Assembly: GCA_022711355.1 (NCBI GenBank)
Contig: JAKLFE010000015.1
Location: 1-64,000, forward strand
DNA length: 64,000 nt
DNA from: Spirochaetota bacterium
GTDB lineage: Bacteria; Spirochaetota; Spirochaetia; Treponematales; Rectinemataceae
Direction of reading: 5' to 3'
Shown here: in pieces, positions 32,345 through 42,400 of the stretch
Layout: every line of letters begins with the position of its first letter
Position numbering within the stretch: position 1 is the stretch's first letter
Notes under the pieces: generated by a model
Seen by the model: only the letters and a program-made list of their open reading frames with translations
What the model was told of the DNA's origin: nothing
Databases searched by the model: none
Translations under genes and position numbers: made by a program

Positions 32345-33760
32345 ATGAGCAACGAAGAGCAGCGATACCCGGTCCGCGTCCTCCAGTTCGGCGAGGGGAA
32401 CTTCCTCCGCGCCTTCATGGACTGGATGTTCCAGAAGATGCGCGAGGCGGGAAGGTTCGACGGCTCGGTCGCGGTGGCCAAGACCATCCCCGGCCCCTTC
32501 GCGCCCGACTTCGAGGCGGGCCGCGGCTCCTACCGCGTCGTCGTCCGCGGCAAGGCGGGGGAGCGGGTCGCGAGCGACCGCGACAAGGTCGAGGTCATCT
32601 CGAAGCTGGTCAACGGCTACGAGGACTTCGAGGGCTACCTCGCGGCCTTCGCCGACCCCGACCTGCGGGTCGTCACCTCGAACACCACCGAGGCGGGCAT
32701 CGCGATGCGCGAAACCGACCGCGCCGGGGACCGGCCCGCCGCCTCCTACCCGGGCAAGCTGACCCAGGGCCTGCGGGCCCGCTACCTCGCGCTCGGCGGG
32801 ACCAGGGAGTCGGCCCTCCTGGTCATGCCCTGCGAGCTCATCGAGAAGAACGGCCAGACCCTGCGGAAGTACGTGCTCGAGCACGCGCGGCGCTGGTACG
32901 CCGACCCCGCCTTCGAGCGCTGGCTCTCCGAGGACTGCTCCTTCTACGACACCTTGGTCGACCGCATCGTCCCCGGCTACGACCAGGCCGCCCGCGAGGC
33001 GCTCAAGCGCGAGGAGGGCGTCGACGATCCCCTCATCGTCGTCACCGAGCCCTACTACATCTTCGTGATCCAGGGCAGGCCCCGCGAGGACATCCTGCCC
33101 TACCAGGCCTCGGGCCTCAACGTCGTCTGGACCGAGGACCTCACGCCCTACCGGACCCTCAAGGTGCGGATCCTCAACGGCGGCCACACCTTCCTCGCCA
33201 TGGCGGGCCTGGGACTCGGGGTCCAGAGCGTGCGCGGAGGCCTCGAGCACCCCGTCCTCGGACCTGCCCTGCGGCAGCTCATGGAGGGCGAGATCGTGCC
33301 CTCCCTCGACCGCCCCGAGGCCGAGGCCCGCGCCTACTGCGCGAAGATCCTCGACCGCTACGCCAACCCCTACATGGAGCACAAGCTCGAGAGCATCGCC
33401 TTGAACTCGGCCTCCAAGTGGCGCACGCGCCTCGAGCCGAGCCTCGCCGCCTACGCGGCCAAGCGCGGCCGGGTCCCCGAGCTCGTCGCCTACTCGATGG
33501 CCGCCCTGATCGCGCGCTACAGCTCCGGCGCGGCCGTCCAGGACGACGAGCGGGTCCTGGCGGGCTTCGCCCGGGCCGCGAAGGCCGGCGACGCCCGGGC
33601 CGTGGCCAAGGCCGCCCTCTCCGACGCCTCTATCTGGGACGGCGAGCTCCCCGCGGCCGCGGGCTTCCGCGAGGCCGTCGCCGAGTCCTTCGCCGCCATC
33701 CGCTCCGAGGGGCCCGAGGCTGCCCTGCGGGCCGCGACGGCCCGCTCGCTCGGGCGCTAG
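32345..33760 (+). CDS. uxaB: Tagaturonate reductase (altronate oxidoreductase)
   Basis: 471 residues of the mannitol dehydrogenase superfamily, UxaB branch. The dinucleotide-binding start is VRVLQFGEGNFLRAFMDWM. The catalytic lysine region is VRILNGGHTFLAMAGL, with the K-x-x-x-L-N-x-x-H pattern of this superfamily. It reduces tagaturonate to altronate with NADH. Length matches E. coli UxaB (483). GAGGAG 9 nt upstream; 15 nt after kdgK. The gene order here with kdgK and uxaAC makes fructuronate reductase (UxuB) less likely. Confidence 0.93.
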   Translation: MSNEEQRYPVRVLQFGEGNFLRAFMDWMFQKMREAGRFDGSVAVAKTIPGPFAPDFEAGRGSYRVVVRGKAGERVASDRDKVEVISKLVNGYEDFEGYLAAFADPDLRVVTSNTTEAGIAMRETDRAGDRPAASYPGKLTQGLRARYLALGGTRESALLVMPCELIEKNGQTLRKYVLEHARRWYADPAFERWLSEDCSFYDTLVDRIVPGYDQAAREALKREEGVDDPLIVVTEPYYIFVIQGRPREDILPYQASGLNVVWTEDLTPYRTLKVRILNGGHTFLAMAGLGLGVQSVRGGLEHPVLGPALRQLMEGEIVPSLDRPEAEARAYCAKILDRYANPYMEHKLESIALNSASKWRTRLEPSLAAYAAKRGRVPELVAYSMAALIARYSSGAAVQDDERVLAGFARAAKAGDARAVAKAALSDASIWDGELPAAAGFREAVAESFAAIRSEGPEAALRAATARSLGR

Positions 33761-33771
33761 GGAGGGCCGCG

Positions 33772-35295
33772 ATGGGCGAAGCCAAGCGCGCCATCCTCCT
33801 CGACGGCGCCGACTCCGTGGCCGTGGCCGTCGATCCCCTCGCCCCGGGCGACCGGCCCTCGGTCTCGGGGGCCGGCTCGCCCCCCTGCCCCGCGGCCCTC
33901 GAGGCCGTGCCCGCGGGACACAAGATCGCGCTTCGCGACGTCGAGGCCGGAGGCGCCGTGCTCAAGTACGGCCGCCCCATCGGCCGGGCCTCCGCCCGGA
34001 TACCGGCCGGCTCCTGGGTGCATTCGCACAACCTCTCCACCGCCCTCGCCGGCCGCCAGGACTACGAGGCCTCGCCGCCCTACGAATGGCCCGGCCGGGC
34101 CGGGGCCGAGGCCCTCCTCCGGAGCTCGGGCCTCGGGCCGAGCTTCCGAGGCTACCGCCGGCCCGACGGCCGGGCCGGGGTCCGCGACGAGCTCTGGGTG
34201 ATCCCCACGGTCGGCTGCATCAACGGGAGCGCCGAGCGCTTCGCCCGGATGGCCCGCGAGGAGTTCGGCATCCCCGCCCTCGCCCTGACCCATCCCTACG
34301 GCTGCTCCCAGCTCGGGGGCGACCTCGACGCGACCCGCCGCCTCCTGGCCCGCCTCGCTGCCCACCCCAACGCGGGCGCGACCCTCGTGCTCTCCCTGGG
34401 CTGCGAGAACAACACCCTGCCGGAGTTCAAGCGCGAGCTAGGCCCCTTCGATCCCGAGCGGGTCGGCTTCATCGAGCTCCAAAAGGTCGACGACGAGGAG
34501 GCCGCGGCCCGGGACTTCATCGCCCGCGCCGCGCCGGCCTTCGCCTCCCGGCGCCGCGAGGAGCTTCCCCTCGCCCTGCTGTCCATCGGCGTGAAGTGCG
34601 GCGGCTCGGACGGCTACTCGGGCATCACCGCGAACCCCGTCGTGGGCCGGGCGAGCGAGCTCCTTGCCGCGGCGGGGGGCTCGATCCTCCAGACCGAGGT
34701 GCCCGAGATGTTCGGGGCCGAGACCGTCCTCATGGCGAGGGCCGCCGACCGCGCCGCCTTCGAGGGCACGGTGAGGCTCGTCAACTCCTTCAAGGACTAC
34801 TTCGAGTCCCACGGCCAGCCCGTGTACGAGAACCCCTCGCCGGGCAACAAGGAGGGCGGCATCACCACCCTCGAGGAGAAGTCCCTGGGCTGCATCCGCA
34901 AGTCGGGGGCCCTGCCCGTGGCCGAGGTCCTCGGCTACGGCGAGGCGGCCCGGGCCAAGGGCCTCTCCCTCCTCTACGCCCCGGGCAACGACCTCGTGTC
35001 GAGCACGGCCCTGGTCGCCGCCGGCGCGCAGCTCGTCCTGTTCACGACGGGGAGGGGCACGCCCTACGGGACCGCGGCCCCGACCCTCAAGATAGCCACG
35101 AACGGCGAGCTGGCCCGGCGCAAGCCCGGCTGGATCGACTTCGACGCGGGCAGGCTCCTCGAGGGCGCGAGCCTCGACGAGCTGGCCGTCGAGCTCCTCG
35201 GCCTCGCGATCGCGACGGCGGAGGGCCGGCCCGCCAGGGCCGAGCAGAACGGCTACCGAGAGATAGCCATATTCAAGGACGGGGTGACCCTATGA
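33772..35295 (+). CDS. uxaA: Altronate dehydratase
   Basis: 507 residues. The N-terminal SAF-like domain (about 1-95, with VPAGHKIALRDV and KYGRPIG) and a large C-terminal catalytic domain (from about 120, GYRRPDGRAGVRDELWVIPTVGC, THPYGCSQLGGD, LGCENNT, KCGGSDGYSGITANPVVG) are the two parts of UxaA/GarD enzymes. The conserved cysteines and histidines bind the iron needed for dehydration of altronate to 2-keto-3-deoxygluconate. The full length matches E. coli UxaA (495). The ATGA overlap with uxaC shows coupling. Confidence 0.94.
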   Translation: MGEAKRAILLDGADSVAVAVDPLAPGDRPSVSGAGSPPCPAALEAVPAGHKIALRDVEAGGAVLKYGRPIGRASARIPAGSWVHSHNLSTALAGRQDYEASPPYEWPGRAGAEALLRSSGLGPSFRGYRRPDGRAGVRDELWVIPTVGCINGSAERFARMAREEFGIPALALTHPYGCSQLGGDLDATRRLLARLAAHPNAGATLVLSLGCENNTLPEFKRELGPFDPERVGFIELQKVDDEEAAARDFIARAAPAFASRRREELPLALLSIGVKCGGSDGYSGITANPVVGRASELLAAAGGSILQTEVPEMFGAETVLMARAADRAAFEGTVRLVNSFKDYFESHGQPVYENPSPGNKEGGITTLEEKSLGCIRKSGALPVAEVLGYGEAARAKGLSLLYAPGNDLVSSTALVAAGAQLVLFTTGRGTPYGTAAPTLKIATNGELARRKPGWIDFDAGRLLEGASLDELAVELLGLAIATAEGRPARAEQNGYREIAIFKDGVTL

Positions 35296-36713
35296 GCGCG
35301 TTCATGGACCGGGACTTCCTCCTCCGCGACGAGAGCTCGCGGCGGCTCTACCACGGCTACGCCGAGGCCATGCCGATCATCGACTACCACTGCCACCTCC
35401 CGCCCGCGGCCATAGCCTCCGACGCCCCCTTGGGGACGATCGCCGAGGCCTGGCTCGGCGGCGACCACTACAAGTGGCGGGCCATGCGGGCCAACGGCGT
35501 GGCCGAGGCCGACATCACCGGCCGCAAGCCCGACTACGCGACCTTCCTCGCCTGGGCACGCACCGTGCCGAAGCTCGTCGGCAATCCCCTGTACCACTGG
35601 GCCCACCTCGAGCTGCGCCGCTACTTCGGCGTCGACGAGCTCCTCTCCGAGCGGAGCGCCCCCGCGATCTGGGAGGCCTGCAACGCCCAGCTCGCCGGGC
35701 CCGGCTTCGGGGCCCGGTCCCTCCTCATGAAAATGAAGGTCCGGGCCATAGCCACGACCGACGACCCCGCGGACGATCTCGCCTGGCACCGCTCCTACGC
35801 GGCCGGACGCAAGCCCGGCGAGCCCGTCATGGTCCCTACCTTCAGGCCCGACAAGGCCCTCGCCTTCGAGGATTCGGCGAAGTGGAAGGCCTACCTCGAG
35901 CGCCTCGGCGCCGCGGCGGGATCCGCGATCTCGAGCTGCCGCGGCCTGGTCGAGGCCCTCGAGAAGCGCCACGAGGCCTTCCACGCCCTGGGCTGCCGCT
36001 CCTCGGACCACGCCGTCCTCGCCCCCCTGGCCCGGCCGGCCGGCGCCGCGGCCGCCGAGGCCTCCTTCGCCGCGGCCCTCGCCGGGAAGGCCCTCCCCCG
36101 CCCCGAGGCAGAGGCCCTCAAGGCGGCCCTCCTCGCCGAGGTCGGCCGCATGGACGCGCGGCGCGGCTGGGCCATGCAGCTCCATATGGGCTCCCTGCGC
36201 GACCTCAACTCGGCCCAGTTCGCCAGCCTCGGGCCGGATACGGGCTACGACGCCTCCGACGACCTCCCCCTGGCCCGGGGCCTCGCCTCCTTCCTCGACG
36301 CCCTCCAGGCCGAGGGAAGGCTGCCCAAGACCATCCTCTACTCCCTCAACCCCGGCGACTACGACTCCCTCCTGACGGTCATGGGGGCCTTCCAGGACGG
36401 CTCCGTCCCCGGCAAGATCCAGCTCGGCTCGGCCTGGTGGTTCTGCGACCACATCGAGGGCATGACGCGGCAGCTGACGAGCCTGGCCAACCTCGGCCTC
36501 CTCTCCCGCTTCGTCGGCATGCTCACCGACTCGCGCTCCTTCCTCTCCTTCCCCCGGCACGAGTACTTCCGCCGCATCCTCTGCGGCCTCGTCGGGGGCT
36601 GGGTCGAGGGTGGCGAGGCCCCCGCCGACTTCGAGCTCCTCGGGTCCATGGTCCAGGACATCTCCTACCGCAACGCCCGGGACTACTTCGCCCTGCCGGG
36701 CATAATGGATTAG
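35292..36713 (+). CDS. uxaC: Glucuronate/galacturonate isomerase
   Basis: 473 residues of the uronate isomerase (amidohydrolase-fold) family. The metal motif IIDYHCHLPP, TTDDPADDLAWH, LHMGSLRDLN and the C-terminal DSRSFLSFPRHEYFRRILC are all family signatures. It converts galacturonate to tagaturonate or glucuronate to fructuronate, the entry step of this pathway. It starts in an ATGA overlap with uxaA and is the last gene of the operon. The final codons (LPGIMD and stop) belong to the first unit of a 33-bp tandem repeat that continues beyond the stop. Confidence 0.95.
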   Translation: MSAFMDRDFLLRDESSRRLYHGYAEAMPIIDYHCHLPPAAIASDAPLGTIAEAWLGGDHYKWRAMRANGVAEADITGRKPDYATFLAWARTVPKLVGNPLYHWAHLELRRYFGVDELLSERSAPAIWEACNAQLAGPGFGARSLLMKMKVRAIATTDDPADDLAWHRSYAAGRKPGEPVMVPTFRPDKALAFEDSAKWKAYLERLGAAAGSAISSCRGLVEALEKRHEAFHALGCRSSDHAVLAPLARPAGAAAAEASFAAALAGKALPRPEAEALKAALLAEVGRMDARRGWAMQLHMGSLRDLNSAQFASLGPDTGYDASDDLPLARGLASFLDALQAEGRLPKTILYSLNPGDYDSLLTVMGAFQDGSVPGKIQLGSAWWFCDHIEGMTRQLTSLANLGLLSRFVGMLTDSRSFLSFPRHEYFRRILCGLVGGWVEGGEAPADFELLGSMVQDISYRNARDYFALPGIMD

Positions 36714-36795
36714 GGCCCGGCAGGACTGCCGGGCATAATGGATTAGGGCCCGGCAGGACTGCCGGGCATAATGGATTAAGGCCCGGCAGGGGCCC
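36693..36795. repeat. Three tandem 33-bp repeats that begin inside the uxaC stop region
   Basis: Units start at 36693, 36726 and 36759. The first supplies the last codons and stop of uxaC; the copies repeat the same end plus a GCCCGGCAG/CTGCCGGGC hairpin. The third unit differs by one base at the stop (TAG to TAA). Confidence 0.9.
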
Positions 36796-36811
36796 TCGGC
36801 TCCCCCCGAGA

Positions 36812-36833
36812 CCCCGGGCCGCTCGGCCCGGGG
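36812..36833. terminator. GC-rich hairpin downstream of uxaC
   Basis: Perfect 10-bp stem (36812-36821 with 36824-36833) with a 2-nt gap, in a run of further G/C palindromes, but no U-run. It is possibly a Rho-assisted terminator or RNA-stabilising structure. The next 150 nt to the GH105 gene include an AT-rich patch (36860-36920) without a clear promoter. Confidence 0.45.
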
Positions 36834-36984
36834 AGGGGCCCCGCCCGGGGCCCCGCGGCGGTATTGTCCAAAAGTAGTCCGGAAAATTACTCCCGATACC
36901 TCGCCATAATATGGGCCGAATAGCGTAGGCCCGCCGGGGCATCCAGGCTCAGGCGCGCCGCTTTATCCTCAGGGGTTTACGAAG

Positions 36985-38124
36985 ATGGCAGATACAGGCG
37001 AGACCGGGCCGGCGTCGGCCCTGCGTCCGGGCCGGGAGGCCGGCCTCGCGCTCGGGCGCTCGGTCCTGGGCGCCTACGCTCCGGGCAAGGCGAGCTGGCA
37101 CTACGAGCACGGCCTCCTGTTCATGGCCCTCCGGGCCGCGGGCGAGGAGTGGGGAGACGGGGCGATGGCCGCCGAGGCTTCCCGCCTCGCCGGCTCCCTG
37201 ATCCGCGCGGACGGCTCCATCGAGGGCTACCGCGAGGACGAGCACAACCTCGACCAGGTGAATCCCGGCAAGAACCTCTTCGACCTCCCCGATCCCGACG
37301 GCCGCTTCCGCGCGGCCCTCTCCCGCCTCGACGCCCAGCTCGCCTCCCAGCCGCGCACCGCCTCGGGCGGCTTCTGGCACAAGAGGATCTACCCCGACCA
37401 GATGTGGCTCGACGGCCTGTACATGGCCCAGCCCTTCCGCACGCGTTATGCGATCGAATACGGCCGGCCCGAGTACCTGGACGACGTCGCTGCGCAGTTC
37501 GCCCTCGTCGAATCGAAGGCCCGCGACCCGAGGACGGGCCTTTTGTACCACGCCTGGGACGAAAGCCGCCGCCAGCTCTGGGCCAATCCCGAGACCGGCT
37601 GCTCGCCCCACTTCTGGGGCCGGGCCATGGGCTGGTTCTCGATGGCCCTGGTCGACTGCCTCGAGCTCTTCCCCGCGGGCCATCCCGGCTCAGGCGTCCT
37701 GGGCGCCATCCTCCGCAGGCTCGCGGCCGCGATAGCCGCCGTCCGCGACCCGGGCAGCGGCCTGTGGTACCAGGTCCTCGACCAGGGCGGCCGCGAGGGC
37801 AACTACCTCGAGGCCTCGGCCTCCTCCATGTTCGCCTACTCCCTGGCCAAGGCCCTCCGCCTCGGCCTCCTCCCCCCGGCCGAGTACGGGAGCCTGGCCT
37901 CCCGGGCCCTCGAGGCGGCGACCGCGACCTTCCTCCTCCCCGCGGGCCCGGGCCGGGCCCGCCTTACGGGCACCTGCTCGGTCGCCGGGCTCGGGGGCGT
38001 GCCCTACCGCGACGGGAGCTACGAGTACTACGTGCGCGAGCCGCGCAAGGACGACGACTACAAGGGCGTCGGCCCCTTCGTCCTCGCCTCGATCGAGTAC
38101 GAGCGCGCGCGGGGCCGCGGATGA
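36985..38124 (+). CDS. Unsaturated rhamnogalacturonyl hydrolase (GH105/GH88 type)
   Basis: 379 residues, cytoplasmic, alpha/alpha-barrel. HYEHGLLFMAL, FWHKRIYPDQMWLDGLYMAQPF (catalytic Asp in WLDG), LLYHAWDESR and HFWGRAMGWFSMAL are the family motifs of YteR/YesR. These enzymes hydrate and cleave the 4,5-unsaturated galacturonate left by pectate or rhamnogalacturonan lyases. Length matches YteR (373). No strong Shine-Dalgarno (only GAAG near the ATG). It ends in an ATGA overlap with GH28. It may be transcribed from uxaC or from its own weak promoter. Confidence 0.93.
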   Translation: MADTGETGPASALRPGREAGLALGRSVLGAYAPGKASWHYEHGLLFMALRAAGEEWGDGAMAAEASRLAGSLIRADGSIEGYREDEHNLDQVNPGKNLFDLPDPDGRFRAALSRLDAQLASQPRTASGGFWHKRIYPDQMWLDGLYMAQPFRTRYAIEYGRPEYLDDVAAQFALVESKARDPRTGLLYHAWDESRRQLWANPETGCSPHFWGRAMGWFSMALVDCLELFPAGHPGSGVLGAILRRLAAAIAAVRDPGSGLWYQVLDQGGREGNYLEASASSMFAYSLAKALRLGLLPPAEYGSLASRALEAATATFLLPAGPGRARLTGTCSVAGLGGVPYRDGSYEYYVREPRKDDDYKGVGPFVLASIEYERARGRG

Positions 38125-39446
38125 GCGGCGAGCTCGGCTTCGAGCCCTCCGGCGCCCTCTCGGTCAAGGCCCGCGGCGCCCGGGGCGACGGCCGCTCGAA
38201 GGACGGGCCGGCCATACAGGCCGCGATCGACGCGGTCGCGGCCGCGGGCGGCGGGACCGTCCTCCTCCCCCCGGGGGGCTACGAGTCCGGCAGCCTCTTC
38301 CTCCGCGACCGGGTCGAGCTCCGCCTCGAGGGCGGGGCCCGCCTCCTGGGCAGCCGCGACCCGCGGGACTACCCCCTCGTCGAGTCGCGCTGGGAGGGCA
38401 GCACCCAGCTCGTCCACGCCTCGCTCATCCACGCCTCGGGCTCGCGCCGGATCGCCGTCACCGGCCGGGGCGAGATCGACGGGAGGGGCGAGGCTTGGTG
38501 GCAGGCCTTCCGCGAGAAGCGGCTCGAGCGCCCGCGGCCGCGGCTCATCGCCCTCGAGGACTGCGAGGGGATCCTCCTCCGGGACTTCTCCGCCCTCGAC
38601 TCGCCGAGCTGGACCGTCAATCCCCAGCGCTCGCGCGACGTCCTCATCGAGGGCCTCACGATCCGCAATCCCCCCGACTCCCCGAACACCGACGGCATCA
38701 ACCCCGACTCCTGCTCCCAGGTGCGCATCCTCGGCTGCTACGTAAGCGTCGGCGACGACTGCATCACCATCAAGGCCGGCACCGAGGACGAGCGCGGCCA
38801 CCTCGTGCGGCCCTGCGAGGACATCGTGATCGCGGACTGCGTGCTCGAGCGGGGCCACGGCGGCGTCGTCATCGGCAGCGAGATGTCCGGCGGGGTGCGC
38901 AACGTCGCGATCTCCAACTGCGTGCTCCGCGGCACCGACCGGGGCATCCGCGTCAAGACCAGGCGCGGCCGCGGCGGCTCGGTGGAGCGGGTCCGCGCAT
39001 CCAACCTCGTCATGACCGACGTGCTCTGCCCCCTGGCGATCAACATGCGCTACGGCTGCGGGGCCTGGGGAGACCCGGAGGTCTCCGACCTCGGGCGCCG
39101 CGAGCGGGGCCCGGGCACGCCGTCGATCCGCGGCCTGGCCCTCTCCTCGATCACGGCCTGGGGCGCGCGGGTCGCCGCGGCCTGGATCGACGGGCTCCCG
39201 GAGTCCCCCGTGGAGGGCCTATCGCTCTCCGACGTCTCGATCGAGATGGGCGGCGAGGACGAGCCCGCCCCCCCCGAGATGGCCGACTTCGTGGAGCCGC
39301 GCTCGCGCTCCGGCTTGGTGGCGCGCAACGTTTCGAACATGATGCTCCTCGGGGTCCGGATCTCCGGGCACCGGGGTCCCGCCTTCGAGATCTCGGGCTC
39401 GAGCGGCCTGTCCGCCGCCCACTGCTCCCCCGAGGATCCCGCCTAG
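38121..39446 (+). CDS. Polygalacturonase (GH28)
   Basis: 441 residues, right-handed beta-helix. The four active-site motifs of GH28 are present: NTDGIN, VGDDCITIK (two Asp), GHGGVVIGSEMSGG and GIRVKTRRG. There is no signal peptide, so it is likely a cytoplasmic exo-polygalacturonase or rhamnogalacturonan-type enzyme that works on imported oligomers with GH105. The start is in an ATGA overlap with GH105. Its stop codon lies in the first of two 17-bp palindromic repeats that also hold the stop of the convergent regulator gene. Confidence 0.93.
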   Translation: MSGELGFEPSGALSVKARGARGDGRSKDGPAIQAAIDAVAAAGGGTVLLPPGGYESGSLFLRDRVELRLEGGARLLGSRDPRDYPLVESRWEGSTQLVHASLIHASGSRRIAVTGRGEIDGRGEAWWQAFREKRLERPRPRLIALEDCEGILLRDFSALDSPSWTVNPQRSRDVLIEGLTIRNPPDSPNTDGINPDSCSQVRILGCYVSVGDDCITIKAGTEDERGHLVRPCEDIVIADCVLERGHGGVVIGSEMSGGVRNVAISNCVLRGTDRGIRVKTRRGRGGSVERVRASNLVMTDVLCPLAINMRYGCGAWGDPEVSDLGRRERGPGTPSIRGLALSSITAWGARVAAAWIDGLPESPVEGLSLSDVSIEMGGEDEPAPPEMADFVEPRSRSGLVARNVSNMMLLGVRISGHRGPAFEISGSSGLSAAHCSPEDPA

Positions 39447-39480
39447 GGACGCCCCGTCCCTAGGGACGCCCCGTCCCTAA
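39446..39480. terminator. Two tandem palindromes between convergent genes
   Basis: Units 39446-39460 and 39463-39477 each read GGGACGCCCCGTCCC (5-bp arms). They occupy the whole gap between the GH28 stop and the hybrid regulator stop; each copy carries a possible stop on both strands. Likely a bidirectional transcript end, although no U-run is present. Confidence 0.5.
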
Positions 39481-42400
39481 GGACGGGACGACTCGCGGTA
39501 GGCCTGGGGCGTCGTGCCCGCGGCCTTCTTGAAGACCCTGCTGAAGTAGGCCTGGTCCGAGAAGCCCACGGCCTCCGCCACGGAGGCCACGCTCCGCGAG
39601 CTGGCGCGCAGGAGCTCCTTCGCATGCTGGACGCGCAGCCTGGTCAGGTACTCCCAGGGCGTCAGGCCGAGCTCGCGGTGGAAGACCCGCGAGACGTAGT
39701 CCTCCGAGGCGTTGACCGCCTCGGCGAGCTTCCAGCGCGTGACGTTGGCCGCGTAGTTCGCGTTCAGGTAGGCGACCGTCCGCTTGGCTATGGCGCTCGT
39801 CGGCTCGGGCACGGGCTCCTCGCCGTGAAGCAGGCGCGAGATGCCCGCCCCGGCCTCGGAGGCGTCCCAGATGCCCTTGTTCTGCAGGACCACGCGCGAT
39901 CTTCCCTCGAGCCGCCTGACGTCCTCCATGGTCACGACCTTGTTCGTCAGGAGGAGCACCGGGGTGGAGAGGAAGCGCTCGTCCGCCCGCATGCGCTCCA
40001 CGAGGTCGATGCCCGTGAGCGAGGGCATGACGAGGTCGAGGACGGCGAGCCGCGGGCGGCGGGCGGCCAGGAGCTCCCAGGCCGCGGCCCCGTCCGGGGC
40101 CTCGACCACCTCGAGCCCGGGCAGGGCCGCGCCGATGGCTTTCCGCAGGGCGGCGCGGGCCTCGGGGTCGTCGTCGGCGACGAGGATCGGCGCGTCCCCT
40201 CCCTGCGGGCAGCTGAGCATGATAGCCTCGAGGAGGCTGGCCGCCCCCTTCGCGGCGAAGGCGGCCTGCCCCCCCTCGGCGCCGAGGACGATGAAGGGCA
40301 GGCCGTTGAGGGCCGGCTTCTGGCGGATCTTGCGGAACACGCTCCACTCGGCCCTGCCCGCGGCGGCGAGGTCCCAGGCGATGGCGCGGGGATGGGCCGC
40401 GTCGAGGCCGCCGGCCTCGACCTCCTCGAGCCCCACGCGCCGCGGCGCGAGGCCGCAGCGCGCGGCGAGGGCCTCGAGCTCGGGATCGAGCTCGGCGCGC
40501 GAGGAGACGACGAGGAGGCAGTCCCCTCCCGGCGCCGCCTCGCCGGCGAGCCGTCCCTCGGCGGGCAGGAGGCGGCCCTCGAGGCTCGGGAGGGGCAGCA
40601 TGACGCGGAAGGAGCTGCCCTTGCCCTCCTCGCTCCGCGCCTCGATGGAGCCGAAGTGGAGGGCGACGAGGTGCCGCGTGATGCTGAGCCCCAGGCCGGC
40701 GCCGGAGCGGCCCGAGCCGCCCTGGGCCGAGAGGAAGGGCTCGAAGATGTGGGGCAGGCGGTCGGCCGCTATGCCCCGCCCCGTGTCGGAGACCTCGATG
40801 ACCAGGTTAGGCGCCACCACCTCGGCGGAGAGGGTTATCGAGCCGCGCTCGGTGAACTTGCGCGCGTTCCCCAGGAGGTTGTAGACCACCTGCTTGATCC
40901 GCAGCTTGTCCGCCATGACCAGGGGCAGGCGCTCGGGGAGGCGGGAGCGCCACTCCACCTCGCCCCGGCCCGCGGCCCCCGCGGCGAAGTCGGAGAGCGC
41001 GCCCGAGAGGATGGGCCCGAGGTCGACGGGCTCGCGGCTCACGTCGAGCTCGTCCATCTCCGCGCGCGAGAGGTCGAGGAGGTCGTTGACCAGGGAGAGC
41101 TCGTGCTCGACGTTCGACCTCGCCCGCTCGAGGTCGGCCGCGGCCTCGGCGGGGAGGCCGGGGGAGGCCGAGCCGATCCGGTCGAGGCAGCCGAGGACGA
41201 TGTTCACCGGCGCGCGCAGCTCGTGCGAGACGTTCGACAGGAGGTGTGTCTTGATCTCGTCGGCGCGCTCCGCGCGGGCCCGCGCCTCCTCGACCTTGCC
41301 GAAGAGGATGACGCTCCGCAGGGCCCCGCTGATCGAGCCGCGCAGCTCCTCGTACAACGAGCCCTTGCGCGGGCCGAGCTCGAGGAGGGCGTGGCCGATG
41401 CGGCTGTCGTGGAAGAAGAGGGGCTCCACGACGAAGGAGAAGCGCCGCTCGGGGAGGGCCCCGGGCGGGGCGAGCTCCTCCGCGGGGAAGGTCCCGGGGA
41501 AGCCCTCGATCTCCTTGCCGTCCCGGAGGCAGAAGGCGAGGCGGGCCATGCCCTCCTCGCCCTCGTCGTAGAGGCAGAGGCAGGCGTTCATGATGCCCAG
41601 CCGGGGCAGGGCCTCGCTCAGGGTGCGGGACAGGCGGCCCATGTCCATGGCCATGAGCAGCTCGTGGTCGAGGGCGCGCAGCTCGTCGGCGCGGCGGTCC
41701 TCCTCCCAGGCCCGCATGGCCATGGCCCGCTCCGCGCCCTCGGCGACCAGGACGCGGGCGCGGCCGGCGAGGTCCTCGATCCGGGCCCGCCTCGCCGCGC
41801 CGGCGGAGGCGAGGCTCGAGCGCCTGAGGAGGGACACGGCCCCCTGCCAGGGCCCGACCTCGGCCCCGGCCCGGATGAGCCGGTCGACGAGGCGGCCGAG
41901 GAGGTCGAAGAAGCGCCCCTCGGCCTCCGCCGCGCCCGGGCCGAGGGCGGCCTCCCAGGCCTCGAGGAGGGGCCGGATCCACTCGTCCTCGACGCGGCTC
42001 GGCCCGCCCACGACCGAGCGGATGGCCGCGGCGAGGCCCTCCCCCGGGGGCGCGGCCTCGCCCGCCGGCTGCTCGCCGGCGAGGAGGAAGGAGGCCGAGG
42101 GGCAGCCGCAGGAGCGCCTGAGCACGAGGGCGGCGGGGAGGCGCCTGAGCGGCGGGAGCTCGGTTCCGCCTATCGCGGCGAGGAGGCTGCGCAGGCCCTC
42201 GGCGCCGAGGCGGTCGAAGGGCCCGTGGACCGTCGTGAGGGGCGGGGCGGCGAGGCGGCTCTCGACGGAGTCGTTCATGCCGAACACCGCCGCGTCCTCG
42301 GGCACGCGGTAGCCCCGGGCCTGGAGGGTCCGCTGCGCGCGGAGGGCCATGAGGTCGCTCGCGGCCACGACGGCGCGGAAGTCGCGCCCGGGGACCAGGC

